A stretch of 64,000 nt of DNA from Flavobacterium segetis (GCF_900129575.1 NZ_FQWE01000004.1:310001-374000); one strand, 5' to 3'. Counted from the stretch's first letter, positions 17,305-27,308 are shown. Numbers and translations are program-made. The notes: a model not told the origin generated them from the letters alone.

Positions 17305-19722
17305 ATGAAAAATCAATTTTTAGTCTGTCTTTTACTCTTTTCGATCTTTGGCTACAGCCAAAAAAAAACACTTCAAACAAAATTTATTTCTGAAAAAATA
17401 GAAATCAATGGTAAGCTAGATGAGGGCATTTGGCAATCAGCAGCTGTTGCAAGTGACTTTGTAATGTTTGAACCTGACAATGGAAAACCAATCCCAGAAA
17501 ATAGAAAAACCGAAATTCGTGTTCTCTATGACAATGATGCAATTTACATAGGTGCTATATTGAACGACGAAAATCCAGAGAAAATTTTAAAAGAAGTTAC
17601 CCAAAGGGATGATTTTGGTACGGCCGATCTTTTTGGTGTTTTTATTAATGGTTTCAATGATGGACAACAAGATTTTCAGTTTTTTGTAAATGCCGCAGAT
17701 GGACAAGCAGACTGTATCACTACAGATGCAAATGGAGAAGATTATTCTTGGGACGCTGTTTGGACAAGCAAAGCGGTGATTACTGAGAAAGGTTGGACTG
17801 TAGAAATGCGAATTCCTTATGCAGCGCTCCGGTTTTCAGCAGAGAATAAACAAACTTGGGGACTTAATTTTTTTAGAGAGATAAGGAGAGATCGTTTCAA
17901 ATATAGTTGGAATTTCATTGATTCTAAACTGGGAACCTTTACACAACAATCGGGAATTTTAGAGGGAATTGAAAACATTAAACCTCCTATCCGTCTCTTT
18001 CTTTTGCCCTACTCTTCATTTTATATAAACGCTAATGCTAAGCAAAAAACTTTTGGAACGCTGAAAGGCGGATTAGATTTAAAATATGGAATCAACGATG
18101 CGTTTACGCTGGACATGATCCTTGTGCCTGATTTTGGTCAGACTAAATTTGATGATCAAATTTTAAATTTAGGTCCATTTGAACAACAATTTAATGAAAA
18201 TAGACCCTTTTTTACAGAAGGAACGGATTTGTTTAGTAAAGGCAATTTAGTTTACTCACGAAGAATTGGTGGAAACCCAAGCAATTATCCTTCGGTTGCG
18301 GCTAATGAAGAAATAATTGATAATCCTGCTGGAGTAAATTTAATAAATGCATTAAAAATTTCAGGGCGAACAAAAGATGGATTGGGAGTAGGCGTTTTGA
18401 ACGCAGTTACAGAGAAAACGGTTGCAATTATTAGAAATACGAGCACGCAAGAAGTACGTCAGGAAGTTGTGGAACCCCTTGCTAATTATAACGTTTTAGT
18501 ATTAGATCAGCGCTTTCGCAAAAATTCTTCAATTGCTCTTATCAATACTAATGTTACTCGAAATGGTAGTTTTAGGGATGCAAATGTGACTGCATTAGCT
18601 TGGGATTTAAACACGAAGAAAAATACTTATAATCTTGCAGGCGATTTTAAATACAGTGTGGTAAATAATTTAGAGGATAAAAAAGGAATTAATTCTCAAC
18701 TTAATTTTTCAGAAACAAATGGAAAATTTAGATATGGAGTTGGGGCTGACATCACCACTAAAGATTTTGATAATAATGATTTAGGAATAAATTTTGAAAC
18801 TAATTATTACAGTTTTTATGGAAATACCAGTTATCGAATTTTGAATCCAACAAAGTATTTTAATAATTTTAATACAAGAATAAATGCTTATTCTCAGTTC
18901 CAAAAGGAGACCGGTAAAATTCAGTCTAGTAATATTAATGCAGAAATTAATATTAAAAATAAAAAAAATCATTTCTTAGGAATAGGCTTTGATGCTAATC
19001 CTATGGAAACCTATGATTATTATGAACCAAGAACTGCTGGTCGCTTCATAATACTTCCTACTAGAATTAGAGGTGCTTTATCTTTATCTACAAATTATAA
19101 TAATCGATTTGCTCTTGATTTTAACCCATCATACACCGCATTTAATGAAGCTGGTAGAAATTCGTATGCTTTTTCTGTTGGTCCTCGATATCGTTTTAGC
19201 GATAAAATAGGTTTAAATTATAATTTTAGCTTTTCAAGACAAAATAATAATAAAGGATTTATGGACAGTGTTGATGATGATTTAAGTGCAAGTACTCCAA
19301 ATTCATTACTTTTTGCAAATAGAAATGTGATTACCTATTCTAACTCCCTTTCTGGAAAATACGCCATTAATAGCCAAATGACTTTTAATATTTCTTTACG
19401 TCATTACTGGTCTTATGCCGAAAATAAAAACACATTAGCTCTGCAAGAAAATGGCCGACTAACGGATTTTACAGGATATGACATTAATAAAAACTCTAGT
19501 TTTTATTCTTGGAACGCTGATGTTTCCTATAACTGGTGGTTTGCTCCCGGGAGTCAAGTTTCTATTTTATATCGCAATAATGCAGGCGCATTTGAAAGAA
19601 ATATCAATAAAGATTTTAGAGACAACGTTACTAATTTATTGAACAATGATGCACTAAGCCACGTTTTTTCTATTAGTGTTCGGTATTTTATCGATTACAA
19701 TCAGGTGAAGAATAAATTCTAA
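17305..19722 (+). CDS. DUF5916 outer-membrane protein with CBM9-like N-terminal domain, copy 2
   Basis: 805 residues with signal peptide MKNQFLVCLLLFSIFGYSQ. It follows copy 1 in the same order: an INGKLDEGIWQSAAVASDF opening, DQQ/GFNDGQQDF loop, WGLNFFREIRRDR, the ILVPDFGQTKFDDQILNL segment, and a beta-barrel C-terminal half ending SVRYFIDYNQVKNKF. It is presumably an outer-membrane protein of unknown role. Tandem duplication is clear from the near-identical landmarks. The 151-base gap and the microsatellite directly before the ATG suggest separate control from copy 1. Confidence 0.85.
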   Translation: MKNQFLVCLLLFSIFGYSQKKTLQTKFISEKIEINGKLDEGIWQSAAVASDFVMFEPDNGKPIPENRKTEIRVLYDNDAIYIGAILNDENPEKILKEVTQRDDFGTADLFGVFINGFNDGQQDFQFFVNAADGQADCITTDANGEDYSWDAVWTSKAVITEKGWTVEMRIPYAALRFSAENKQTWGLNFFREIRRDRFKYSWNFIDSKLGTFTQQSGILEGIENIKPPIRLFLLPYSSFYINANAKQKTFGTLKGGLDLKYGINDAFTLDMILVPDFGQTKFDDQILNLGPFEQQFNENRPFFTEGTDLFSKGNLVYSRRIGGNPSNYPSVAANEEIIDNPAGVNLINALKISGRTKDGLGVGVLNAVTEKTVAIIRNTSTQEVRQEVVEPLANYNVLVLDQRFRKNSSIALINTNVTRNGSFRDANVTALAWDLNTKKNTYNLAGDFKYSVVNNLEDKKGINSQLNFSETNGKFRYGVGADITTKDFDNNDLGINFETNYYSFYGNTSYRILNPTKYFNNFNTRINAYSQFQKETGKIQSSNINAEINIKNKKNHFLGIGFDANPMETYDYYEPRTAGRFIILPTRIRGALSLSTNYNNRFALDFNPSYTAFNEAGRNSYAFSVGPRYRFSDKIGLNYNFSFSRQNNNKGFMDSVDDDLSASTPNSLLFANRNVITYSNSLSGKYAINSQMTFNISLRHYWSYAENKNTLALQENGRLTDFTGYDINKNSSFYSWNADVSYNWWFAPGSQVSILYRNNAGAFERNINKDFRDNVTNLLNNDALSHVFSISVRYFIDYNQVKNKF

Positions 19723-19837
19723 TTGTCATAATATTAATATTTTGAAGCTTCAATAACAAATTCACGAAATTTTATTGGTGTTCATCGCTGATTCGACAAT
19801 TGTTAATAGCACAAGACTAACGTTTTTTAGAAAAGCT

Positions 19838-19845
19838 TATATTTG
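19838..19845 (+). promoter_or_regulatory. -7 promoter element of gpmI
   Basis: TATATTTG, 17 bases before the ATG at 19863. No TTG at the usual distance. Confidence 0.5.
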
Positions 19846-19862
19846 CTTAAAATAAATTTGCG

Positions 19863-21380
19863 ATGAATAAAAAAGTAATTCTTATGATATTGGACGGCTG
19901 GGGTAAATCTCCAGATCCAAAAGTTTCTGCAATTGACAATGCAAATATCCCTTTTATAAATAGTTTATATAAAAAATATCCCAGCGCACAACTTCGCACA
20001 GACGGTTTGAACGTAGGCTTACCAATAGGTCAAATGGGTAATAGCGAAGTGGGTCACATGAATCTAGGAGCTGGTAGAATTGTGTATCAAGATTTAGCTA
20101 AAATTAATTTGGCTGTTGCTAATGATACATTAGCTAAAGAACCGGTATTAGTGGAGGCTTTTACCTATGCTAAAATTAGTAATAAGAAAGTCCATTTTTT
20201 AGGACTTTTATCTGATGGAGGTGTTCACTCGCACACTTCACATTTACGTGGATTAATAGATGCAGCGCAGCAATACGGTTTAGAAAAAGTGTACATCCAT
20301 GCTTTTACTGATGGTAGAGATGTAGATCCTAAATCAGGGAAACATTACATTCAAGATCTACAAAATTATATTGCTAATACGAGTGTAAAACTAGCTTCAG
20401 TAATAGGAAGATATTACGCAATGGATCGCGATAGACGCTGGGAAAGAGTAAAACTTGCCTATGATTTATTAGTAAACGGCATTGGAACTCACTCTACTGA
20501 TGCAGTTGCCTCAATTGAACAAAGCTACGAGGTCAATGTCACAGATGAGTTTATTCATCCCGTTATACTGGTTGATGACTTTGACAAACCACTTGCGCTT
20601 ATTGAAGAAGATGATGTAGTTATATTCTTTAACTTTAGAACAGACCGTGGACGAGAATTGACTGAAGTTTTAACGCAAATAGATTGTCATGAACAGAATA
20701 TGCACAAATTAAAATTATACTTTGTAACATTGACAAATTATGACGAAACCTATCACAATATAAAAGTTGTTTATAATAAAGATAACATCACTGAAACTTT
20801 AGGTGAAGTTTTAGAAAAAGCACACAAAAAGCAAATTCGCATTGCCGAAACGGAGAAATATCCGCATGTTACATTTTTCTTTTCGGGTGGTCGTGAATTG
20901 CCTTTCATTGGCGAAAGCCGTATCCTAAAAAGCTCACCAAAAGTGGCTACTTATGACTTGCAACCTGAAATGAGTGCGTTTGAACTAACAGCAGCCTTAG
21001 TTCCAGAACTTAATAAGAAAGAAGTTGATTTTGTTTGTTTAAATTTTGCTAATGGCGACATGGTAGGACATACTGGAGTAATGAATGCTGCAATAAAAGC
21101 TTGTGAAGCGGTTGATAAATGTGTTGAAACGGTTATAAAAGCAGCTTTAGAAAATGATTACACAACAATTATTATTGCTGATCATGGAAACTGTGAAACA
21201 ATGATTAATCCAGATGGAAGTCCAAATACTGCTCACACTACAAATCCAGTTCCAATTATACTAGTGGATAAAGATTTAAAACAGATTCATGATGGCGTTC
21301 TTGGGGACATAGCTCCTACAATACTCGAATTAATGGGAGTTGAAAAGCCTAAGGTGATGACCAGTCATTCCCTGCTGTAG
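19863..21380 (+). CDS. gpmI: 2,3-bisphosphoglycerate-independent phosphoglycerate mutase
   Basis: 505 residues, full length. It interconverts 3- and 2-phosphoglycerate in glycolysis using two Mn ions. MILDGWG at the N-terminus supplies the first metal Asp. The phospho-serine is Ser61 in GNSEVGHMNLGAGR. FTDGRDVDP, the YYAMDRDRRW segment, VCLNFANGDMVGHTG and ADHGNCE are the other conserved active-site stretches. It is monocistronic, with its own promoter element and a strong terminator at 21401-21428. Confidence 0.97.
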   Translation: MNKKVILMILDGWGKSPDPKVSAIDNANIPFINSLYKKYPSAQLRTDGLNVGLPIGQMGNSEVGHMNLGAGRIVYQDLAKINLAVANDTLAKEPVLVEAFTYAKISNKKVHFLGLLSDGGVHSHTSHLRGLIDAAQQYGLEKVYIHAFTDGRDVDPKSGKHYIQDLQNYIANTSVKLASVIGRYYAMDRDRRWERVKLAYDLLVNGIGTHSTDAVASIEQSYEVNVTDEFIHPVILVDDFDKPLALIEEDDVVIFFNFRTDRGRELTEVLTQIDCHEQNMHKLKLYFVTLTNYDETYHNIKVVYNKDNITETLGEVLEKAHKKQIRIAETEKYPHVTFFFSGGRELPFIGESRILKSSPKVATYDLQPEMSAFELTAALVPELNKKEVDFVCLNFANGDMVGHTGVMNAAIKACEAVDKCVETVIKAALENDYTTIIIADHGNCETMINPDGSPNTAHTTNPVPIILVDKDLKQIHDGVLGDIAPTILELMGVEKPKVMTSHSLL

Positions 21381-21400
21381 ATTACATTTTAACCTAGATT

Positions 21401-21428
21401 AAAAGCCATTTCTAAAAATGGCTTTTTT
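21401..21428 (+). terminator. Rho-independent terminator of gpmI
   Basis: Ten-base stem AAAAGCCATT / AATGGCTTTT followed by T residues. Confidence 0.85.
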
Positions 21429-21469
21429 CATAAATAAAAGTTAAAATTCTAATTTAATAGTAATGCTAT

Positions 21470-21477
21470 TATATTTG
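21470..21477 (+). promoter_or_regulatory. -7 promoter element of the LRR gene
   Basis: TATATTTG, 36 bases before the ATG at 21513. It may also serve the downstream TetR/export genes, since no terminator lies between. Confidence 0.45.
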
Positions 21478-21512
21478 CAATTAATTTTGATAAATATTTA
21501 AAAGTTGATAAA

Positions 21513-22146
21513 ATGCAAACAAAATTACTACTCACCATCCTATTTTTAGCATCGAATATAATTTTTGCTCAAACAAAAACAATTCGTAATAAAGAATTTA
21601 CAAACATTAATGAGGCGATGAAAAAACCAGAAATGGTTTATATATTAAATTTAAGCAATCAAGATGTAAATGCTCTTGAGATTGAGTGGTCAAAATTTAT
21701 AAATATTGAATATCTTAATTTAAGAAATGATGGTTTAAATATAATTCCTCCTGCAATAACTAAACTAAAAACTCTAAAAATAATTGATTTAAGTGGTAAT
21801 ACTTTTGAAAGTCTTCCTAGTGACTTTTCTAATTTAACGCAACTTGAAGAGGTGTTTTTAAATGACAGAAAAGATGCTAACTTACCTAAGACACTAAATA
21901 TTCTTGCTAAACTACCCAATTTAAAATCTTTACATTTAGAAAATGATGGATTAAAATTAATTCCAGATGAAATACTTTTTTTTAAAAAATCTTGAAAAAT
22001 TATTTTTAGCCAATAATGAACTAGAAGCAGTACCACAAATTAAACCTTTGAAAGAGTTGAAATATCTTGATTTGAGATCAAACCGAATAAAACCTGAATT
22101 ACAAGATGTAAGACAATTGAATTTTGGTTTTATAATTAATTTCTAA
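21513..22146 (+). pseudogene. Exported leucine-rich-repeat protein, frameshifted at a T8 tract
   Basis: The first frame gives a signal peptide (MQTKLLLTILFLASNIIFAQ) and five or so LRR units (LKTLKIIDLSGNTFESLPSD style) but stops at 21995 after LFFKKS. The repeats resume at once in another frame as FLKNLEKLFLANNELEAVP, then ELKYLDLRSNRIKPEL, ending at TAA 22144-22146. Removing one T from the run of eight at 21976-21983 joins both parts into a 210-residue protein. It could be a true lesion, a phase-variable switch or a sequencing error. The closed form would be a small exported LRR protein of unknown partner. Confidence 0.85.
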
Positions 22147-22201
22147 ATCCCTAGAAATATTAGTTCGAGTAGTTAAAAAATAGGAATCAAAAATTATTGA
22201 A

Positions 22202-22882
22202 ATGAATACCATCTTATCTAATTTAAAAATTAAAGTCAACGAAAAAATCTATATTAAAGATCCTGAAACATCAGCTCTAGGCAAAAAAATATTAAAGTAT
22301 AGTATTTTATTAATTGATGAAATTGGTTTTGAGAATTTTACATTTAAGAAATTAGGAGAAAAAATTGGATCAAATGAAAGTTCCATATATCGTTATTTTG
22401 AAAGCAAACATAAATTACTGGTTTATTTATCCTCCTGGTACTGGTGCTGGATGGAATATAAAATGGTGTTTGCAACAACAAATATTTCTGATCCAAAAGA
22501 AAGACTTATGAATGCCATAAAAGTCATCACTGAAAAAATCATTGATGATCAAAATACGGAACATATTAACGAAGCTATTATGAATAAAATAATAATCGCC
22601 GAGTTTACTAAAACACTGCATACTAAAGAAGTAGATAAAGAAAATAAGGAAGGCTATTTCCTGATTTATAAAAGAGTAATTAATAGAATAGTAAATATAA
22701 TTAATGAAGTAAATCCTAAGTATCCATTTGCAAAATCATTAGCATCTACAATTGTCGAAGGCAGTTTACATCAGCATTACCTTGCAGAACATTTACAAAC
22801 TATCACAGATTGTAATGAAACTGTAACTCCTACACATTTTTACATTAGCCTTGTTGAAAATGTTTTAAAACAATATAAATAA
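22202..22882 (+). CDS. TetR/AcrR-family transcriptional regulator
   Basis: 226 residues. The N-terminal helix-turn-helix (about residues 25-70) reads FENFTFKKLGEKIGSNESSIYRYFESKHKLL, the classic TetR recognition pattern with S-x-x-x-Y-R-Y-F. The larger C-terminal helical part is the ligand domain. It lies 12 bases before the ABC gene and begins the four-gene export cassette, so it probably controls that cassette's expression. The inducer is unknown. Confidence 0.9.
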   Translation: MNTILSNLKIKVNEKIYIKDPETSALGKKILKYSILLIDEIGFENFTFKKLGEKIGSNESSIYRYFESKHKLLVYLSSWYWCWMEYKMVFATTNISDPKERLMNAIKVITEKIIDDQNTEHINEAIMNKIIIAEFTKTLHTKEVDKENKEGYFLIYKRVINRIVNIINEVNPKYPFAKSLASTIVEGSLHQHYLAEHLQTITDCNETVTPTHFYISLVENVLKQYK

Positions 22883-22894
22883 TAAATTTTCTTT

Positions 22895-24556
22895 ATGACT
22901 CCCTTAAAACGATTTTACAAATTACTAGAACTAGACAAGAAAGATGTATATCAAATTATTTTTTACGCCACCTTTGCAGGCTTAGTTAGCTTATCATTAC
23001 CCTTAGGAATTCAAGCAATTACAAATCTCATTCAATCAGGAAGAGTTAGCGCGTCTTGGATTGTATTAATTGTCTTAGTCGTCTCTGGAGTTGCATTAGT
23101 GGGAGTTTTATCGCTCATGCAGCTCCGAATAACCGAAAATTTACAGCAAAAAATATTTGTACGATCCTCTTTTGACTTCGCAGCTAGGCTACCTAAGATA
23201 AAAACAGAAATGTTCTATAACTCCTACCCACCAGAACTTGCCAATCGGTTTTTTGATACAATGTCAATTCAAAAAGGAACTTCTAAATTACTTATTGATT
23301 TTTCGGCCGCACTCTTACAAATATTTTTTGGATTGATTTTGTTATCATTCTATCATCCCTTTTTTATAATATTTGGCGTATTACTATTTTTTCTTCTTTA
23401 TTTTATATTTACGTTTTCATACGCTTCAGGGGTAGAAACAAGTTTGAAAGAATCAAAATTTAAGTATAAAGTTGCCAATTGGCTTCAAGAGATCGCTCGC
23501 AATAGCTTCAGTTTTAAAAGTGACTTAAATTATAATTATAGTTTACAAAAAAATAATGATTTAGTAGCTAAATATTTAGGCTATCGTGAAAAACATTTCA
23601 GCGTCATAAAAAGACAATTCACGCAACTAATTATTTTTAAAATGATTGTAACTGGCGGATTACTTTCAATGGGAGGTTATTTACTCCTTACGCAACGAAT
23701 GAATATTGGGCAATTTGTAGCAGCCGAAATAATCATTTTATTAGTAATCACATCAGTTGAAAAAATCATTATTGGTTTGGAAACCTTATATGATGTTCTA
23801 ACTTCTATTGAAAAAATAGGACAAGTAACTGATTTAGAGCTAGAATTAACAGAAACAATTACAACTGACACTTGCTTTACAAATATCTCATTAGAAACAG
23901 AAGGATTATCATTTAAATTCCCTGATTCAACTAAAGATGTTTTATCTGAAATTTCATTAAAAATAGAACAAGGCGAAAAAATAGTAATTGAAGGTGCGAA
24001 TGGTTCAGGAAAAACAACGCTTATTAGAATTTTATCTGGTTTGTTACAACCAATTTCTGGTTACTTCTATATCAACGATAATACATTTAAAAAAATAAAT
24101 TTAAGACAGTATCGTTTGCAGATTGGAAGCATTATTGACGGCGAGACTCCATTTGAAGGTACTTTACTTCACAACATCACGTTTAATGATGACTCGATTA
24201 CTTCTGAAGATTTAAAATGGGCAATCGAAGGGGTGCAGCTTCTACCATTTATTAAATCTTTACCTAAAGGTATAGATACTCATATATTTCCTGAAGGTAA
24301 ACAATTATCTTCTTCCAATGCACAAAAATTATTACTTGCAAGAAGCATTATTCATAAGCCAAGGATACTTTTCTATGAGGATCCAACTGATGTGATGGAT
24401 GAAAAAGTGGCTAATGAAATTATTGATTTTATAACATTGGATAAACATAAATGGACAATTATTGTTTCTTCAAAAAATCCTTATTGGAAAACTAAATCTA
24501 CACGTACAATTGTAATGAACAACGGTACTATTCAATTAGACATGAAAAATAATTAG
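22895..24556 (+). CDS. ABC transporter, fused permease and degenerate ATPase (type I secretion-like)
   Basis: 553 residues: a transmembrane domain of about six spans (residues 20-285) followed by a nucleotide-binding domain. Walker A is intact (GANGSGKTT, about residues 366-374), but other motifs are altered. Walker B reads ILFYEDPTD, with Asp/Glu swapped; the signature LSGGQ is replaced by LSSSNAQ; the Q-loop position is QIGSIIDGETPFEG without a clear Gln; and the H-loop reads IVSSKNP without His. No C39 peptidase domain precedes it. With the HlyD and TolC genes it should form a tripartite exporter. ATP hydrolysis may be weak or need a partner. Confidence 0.85.
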   Translation: MTPLKRFYKLLELDKKDVYQIIFYATFAGLVSLSLPLGIQAITNLIQSGRVSASWIVLIVLVVSGVALVGVLSLMQLRITENLQQKIFVRSSFDFAARLPKIKTEMFYNSYPPELANRFFDTMSIQKGTSKLLIDFSAALLQIFFGLILLSFYHPFFIIFGVLLFFLLYFIFTFSYASGVETSLKESKFKYKVANWLQEIARNSFSFKSDLNYNYSLQKNNDLVAKYLGYREKHFSVIKRQFTQLIIFKMIVTGGLLSMGGYLLLTQRMNIGQFVAAEIIILLVITSVEKIIIGLETLYDVLTSIEKIGQVTDLELELTETITTDTCFTNISLETEGLSFKFPDSTKDVLSEISLKIEQGEKIVIEGANGSGKTTLIRILSGLLQPISGYFYINDNTFKKINLRQYRLQIGSIIDGETPFEGTLLHNITFNDDSITSEDLKWAIEGVQLLPFIKSLPKGIDTHIFPEGKQLSSSNAQKLLLARSIIHKPRILFYEDPTDVMDEKVANEIIDFITLDKHKWTIIVSSKNPYWKTKSTRTIVMNNGTIQLDMKNN

Positions 24557-24558
24557 TT

Positions 24559-25905
24559 ATGCTAAATATATCCGACAACAAAATAAATATATTATCACTC
24601 AATAAATACGATACAGTTAAAAATTTGGCAAACAGGCCACATTATAAAATTTTAAATAAAATTATTGCTATTGTTTCAATAGCAGCTTTCTTTGCACTTT
24701 TTTTGCCTTGGACTCAAAATATCGCAGGAATTGGATCAGTTACTACGCTAAAACCTAATCAACGGCCGCTGTCGATTCAGAGTGTAATTTCCGGCAGACT
24801 TGAAAAATGGTATGTGCAAGAAGGTGACTTTGTAAAAAAAGGAGATACCATAGTTTTTATATCTGAAATTAAAGAGGATTATATGGATCCTAATTTAGTA
24901 CAGAATACCAAAAACCAAATGGATGCAAAACAACAGTCCCTAGAATCCTATGAATCGAAGGTAGAAACACTAGTAACCCAAATTGATGCAATTGAACAAG
25001 AAAAAGTCTTGAAGTTAGAACAGGCTCAAAACAAGATCAAACAATCCTACTTGAAAATAAAAAGTGATAGTATGGATTTAGTTGCTGTACGGACACAATT
25101 AAGAATTGCAAATACGCAGTACAATCGTTCTGTAGAATTGAACAAAGAAGGCTTAAAACCACTTACTGATATTGAGGAAAAAAGGTTAAAATTACAAGAG
25201 GTTGAAGCTAAAATTATTACACAAGAAAATAAATTTTTAACTACTAAAAACGAGCTTGTCAACTCCAAAGTGGAAATAGGAAGAATAAAAGCTGAATATG
25301 CTGAAAAATCTTCCAAGGCAAATAGCGATAAATTCACTGCATTAAGCAATCAGTTTGACACAGATGCACAAGTAAATAAATTAAAAAATCAGTATGCGAA
25401 TTACAGTATCAGAAATGGCATGTATTACATCAAAGCATCACAAGATGGTTATGTCAATAGAGCACTTCAGTCAGGAATAGGTGAAACAATAAAAGAAGGT
25501 ACGCCAATTGCAACAATAATGCCGTCTAAATATGATATTGCAGTTGAAACTTTTGTAAATCCTATTGATCTTCCACTAATTCATAAAGGAGAAAAAGTTC
25601 GAGTATGGTTTGATGGATGGCCTACAATAATTTTTTCGGGATGGCCAGATATTTCATACGGAACTTTTGGCGGTGAAATTGTAGCAATAGAAAATTTTAT
25701 TAGTGATAACGGAAAATACAGAGTTTTAATAGCACCCGATAAAGATGAAGCGAAGTGGCCAAGTCAATTAAGTATAGGCGCCGGAGCGCAAACAATAGCA
25801 TTATTAGAGAACGTTCCGGTATGGTTTGAGATGTGGCGAACCTTAAATGGCTTTCCACCAAATTATTACAAATCGAATATGCAATCTAAAACAGATAAAA
25901 AGTAA
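24559..25905 (+). CDS. HlyD-family membrane fusion protein
   Basis: 448 residues: a cytoplasmic N-terminus, one membrane helix (about residues 33-52), and a lipoyl-like half (VISGRLEKWYVQEGDFVKKGDTI). A long coiled coil follows (about 105-270), then the second lipoyl half (ASQDGYVNRALQSGIGETIKEG) and a beta-barrel domain. It bridges the inner-membrane ABC protein to the TolC channel. Only two bases separate it from the ABC gene, and its TAA shares one base with the next ATG, so the three proteins are co-translated. Confidence 0.9.
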   Translation: MLNISDNKINILSLNKYDTVKNLANRPHYKILNKIIAIVSIAAFFALFLPWTQNIAGIGSVTTLKPNQRPLSIQSVISGRLEKWYVQEGDFVKKGDTIVFISEIKEDYMDPNLVQNTKNQMDAKQQSLESYESKVETLVTQIDAIEQEKVLKLEQAQNKIKQSYLKIKSDSMDLVAVRTQLRIANTQYNRSVELNKEGLKPLTDIEEKRLKLQEVEAKIITQENKFLTTKNELVNSKVEIGRIKAEYAEKSSKANSDKFTALSNQFDTDAQVNKLKNQYANYSIRNGMYYIKASQDGYVNRALQSGIGETIKEGTPIATIMPSKYDIAVETFVNPIDLPLIHKGEKVRVWFDGWPTIIFSGWPDISYGTFGGEIVAIENFISDNGKYRVLIAPDKDEAKWPSQLSIGAGAQTIALLENVPVWFEMWRTLNGFPPNYYKSNMQSKTDKK

Positions 25906-27293
25906 TGAAAAAATTATTTCTATTACTTTTCTTTTTAGTAATAACAGCCAATGCGCAGGATAAATCAGTAAAAGAACTTACCTATAATGAATTTTTAGGT
26001 TATGTAAAAAAATACCATCCACTTGTTAAAACTGCTAACTTAGAAATAAGTAGAGCACAAGCAAATTTAATGATGGCGCGAGGTGGATTTGATCCTAAAA
26101 TTGAAGTAGATTTCAATAAAAAACAATTTAAGGATAAGGAATATTCTTCTATTTTAAACAGTAGCTTTAAAATCCCTACTTGGTATGGAATTGAAATAAA
26201 AGCTGGATTTGACAACAGTGAAGGTGTTTTCTTGAATCCCGAAAACACATTGCCTAATCAAGGCTTAACGTCTTTAGGAGTAACTGTTCCAATTGGTCAA
26301 GGACTATTCATCAATCAAAGAATGGCTGATGTAAGACAAGCAAAAATACAAATACAGCTGAGTAAAGCAGAAAGAAAGTTACAGGCAATCTTGATATTGT
26401 ATGATGCCTCGTTAGCTTATTTCAACTGGAAAAAAAATTTTAGTGAAGTGCAATTGTATGAGGAATATAATCGCAACGCACAAATAAGATTTAAAGGGAT
26501 TAAATCACTTATAAAAGAAGGAGATAAACCAGCAATTGATAGCGTTGAGGCAGGAATAATTGTCAAAAATAGAGTTTTAAACTTAGAGGATTCTAGCTTG
26601 AAGTTGGCAAAAGCCAAATTGGAACTTGCTAATTTTCTTTGGTTAGAGAATAATATTCCGCTTGAACTAGCCGATGATTTAATTCCAGAAATACAATTGG
26701 AAGTAACAATTCAAGAAAGTTTAAGAACCAACGATCTTTTAAACGCAGATTTTTCTATTATTAATCATCCTAAAATTAGTGCGCTCCAAAGCAAGATCAA
26801 TATTTTAAATGTAGAAAAAAAATTAAAAGCGAATATGCTTTTACCAAGATTGAATGTTGGTTATTCATACATCTCAGAGCCATCTTACATTGATAATTAT
26901 CGATTTCAAGATTATAAAATTGGTGTCGACTTTTACTTTCCGCTGTTTCTTAGAAAGGAACGTGGGAGTTTAAAATTGACCAAGTTTAAGGTGCAAGAAA
27001 CTGAATTTGCTCTTGACATTGAAACTGTTCAACTAACTAACAAAATCAATGCTCAAAAAATAGAGATAACCTCACTTGCAAAACAGCAGGTACTTATCAA
27101 AGAAATCGTTCAAGCTAATTTAATCATGCTAAATTCAGAGGAACGACTATTTTCATTTGGTGAAAGCTCCCTATTTCTTATCAATACGAGAGAGAATAAT
27201 GTAGTGAGCGCACAACTTTCAAAAATCGCTATAGAAAATAGATTTTATGTTTCCAATTCTGAACTTTTTAAAATAATGGCCAATCCTGATTAA
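25905..27293 (+). CDS. TolC-family outer-membrane efflux/secretion channel
   Basis: 462 residues with signal peptide MKKLFLLLFFLVITANAQ. Two related long-helix halves are visible, as in TolC (for example LEISRAQANLMMARGGFDPKI and the later IVQANLIMLNSEERLFSFGESSLF), with the beta-strand pieces VTVPIGQGLF and YKIGVDFYFPLFLR between. It would form the outer-membrane exit duct of the adjacent ABC/HlyD pair. It is the last gene of the cassette. The following gene (map) has its own promoter element. Confidence 0.9.
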   Translation: MKKLFLLLFFLVITANAQDKSVKELTYNEFLGYVKKYHPLVKTANLEISRAQANLMMARGGFDPKIEVDFNKKQFKDKEYSSILNSSFKIPTWYGIEIKAGFDNSEGVFLNPENTLPNQGLTSLGVTVPIGQGLFINQRMADVRQAKIQIQLSKAERKLQAILILYDASLAYFNWKKNFSEVQLYEEYNRNAQIRFKGIKSLIKEGDKPAIDSVEAGIIVKNRVLNLEDSSLKLAKAKLELANFLWLENNIPLELADDLIPEIQLEVTIQESLRTNDLLNADFSIINHPKISALQSKINILNVEKKLKANMLLPRLNVGYSYISEPSYIDNYRFQDYKIGVDFYFPLFLRKERGSLKLTKFKVQETEFALDIETVQLTNKINAQKIEITSLAKQQVLIKEIVQANLIMLNSEERLFSFGESSLFLINTRENNVVSAQLSKIAIENRFYVSNSELFKIMANPD

Positions 27294-27308
27294 ATAATTA
27301 TAAAATTG

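Noticed and set aside
21659..22036. A 125-codon minus-strand open frame antisense to the LRR gene
   Set aside because: The periodic LRR coding sequence generates long antisense frames. It has no signal or domain.
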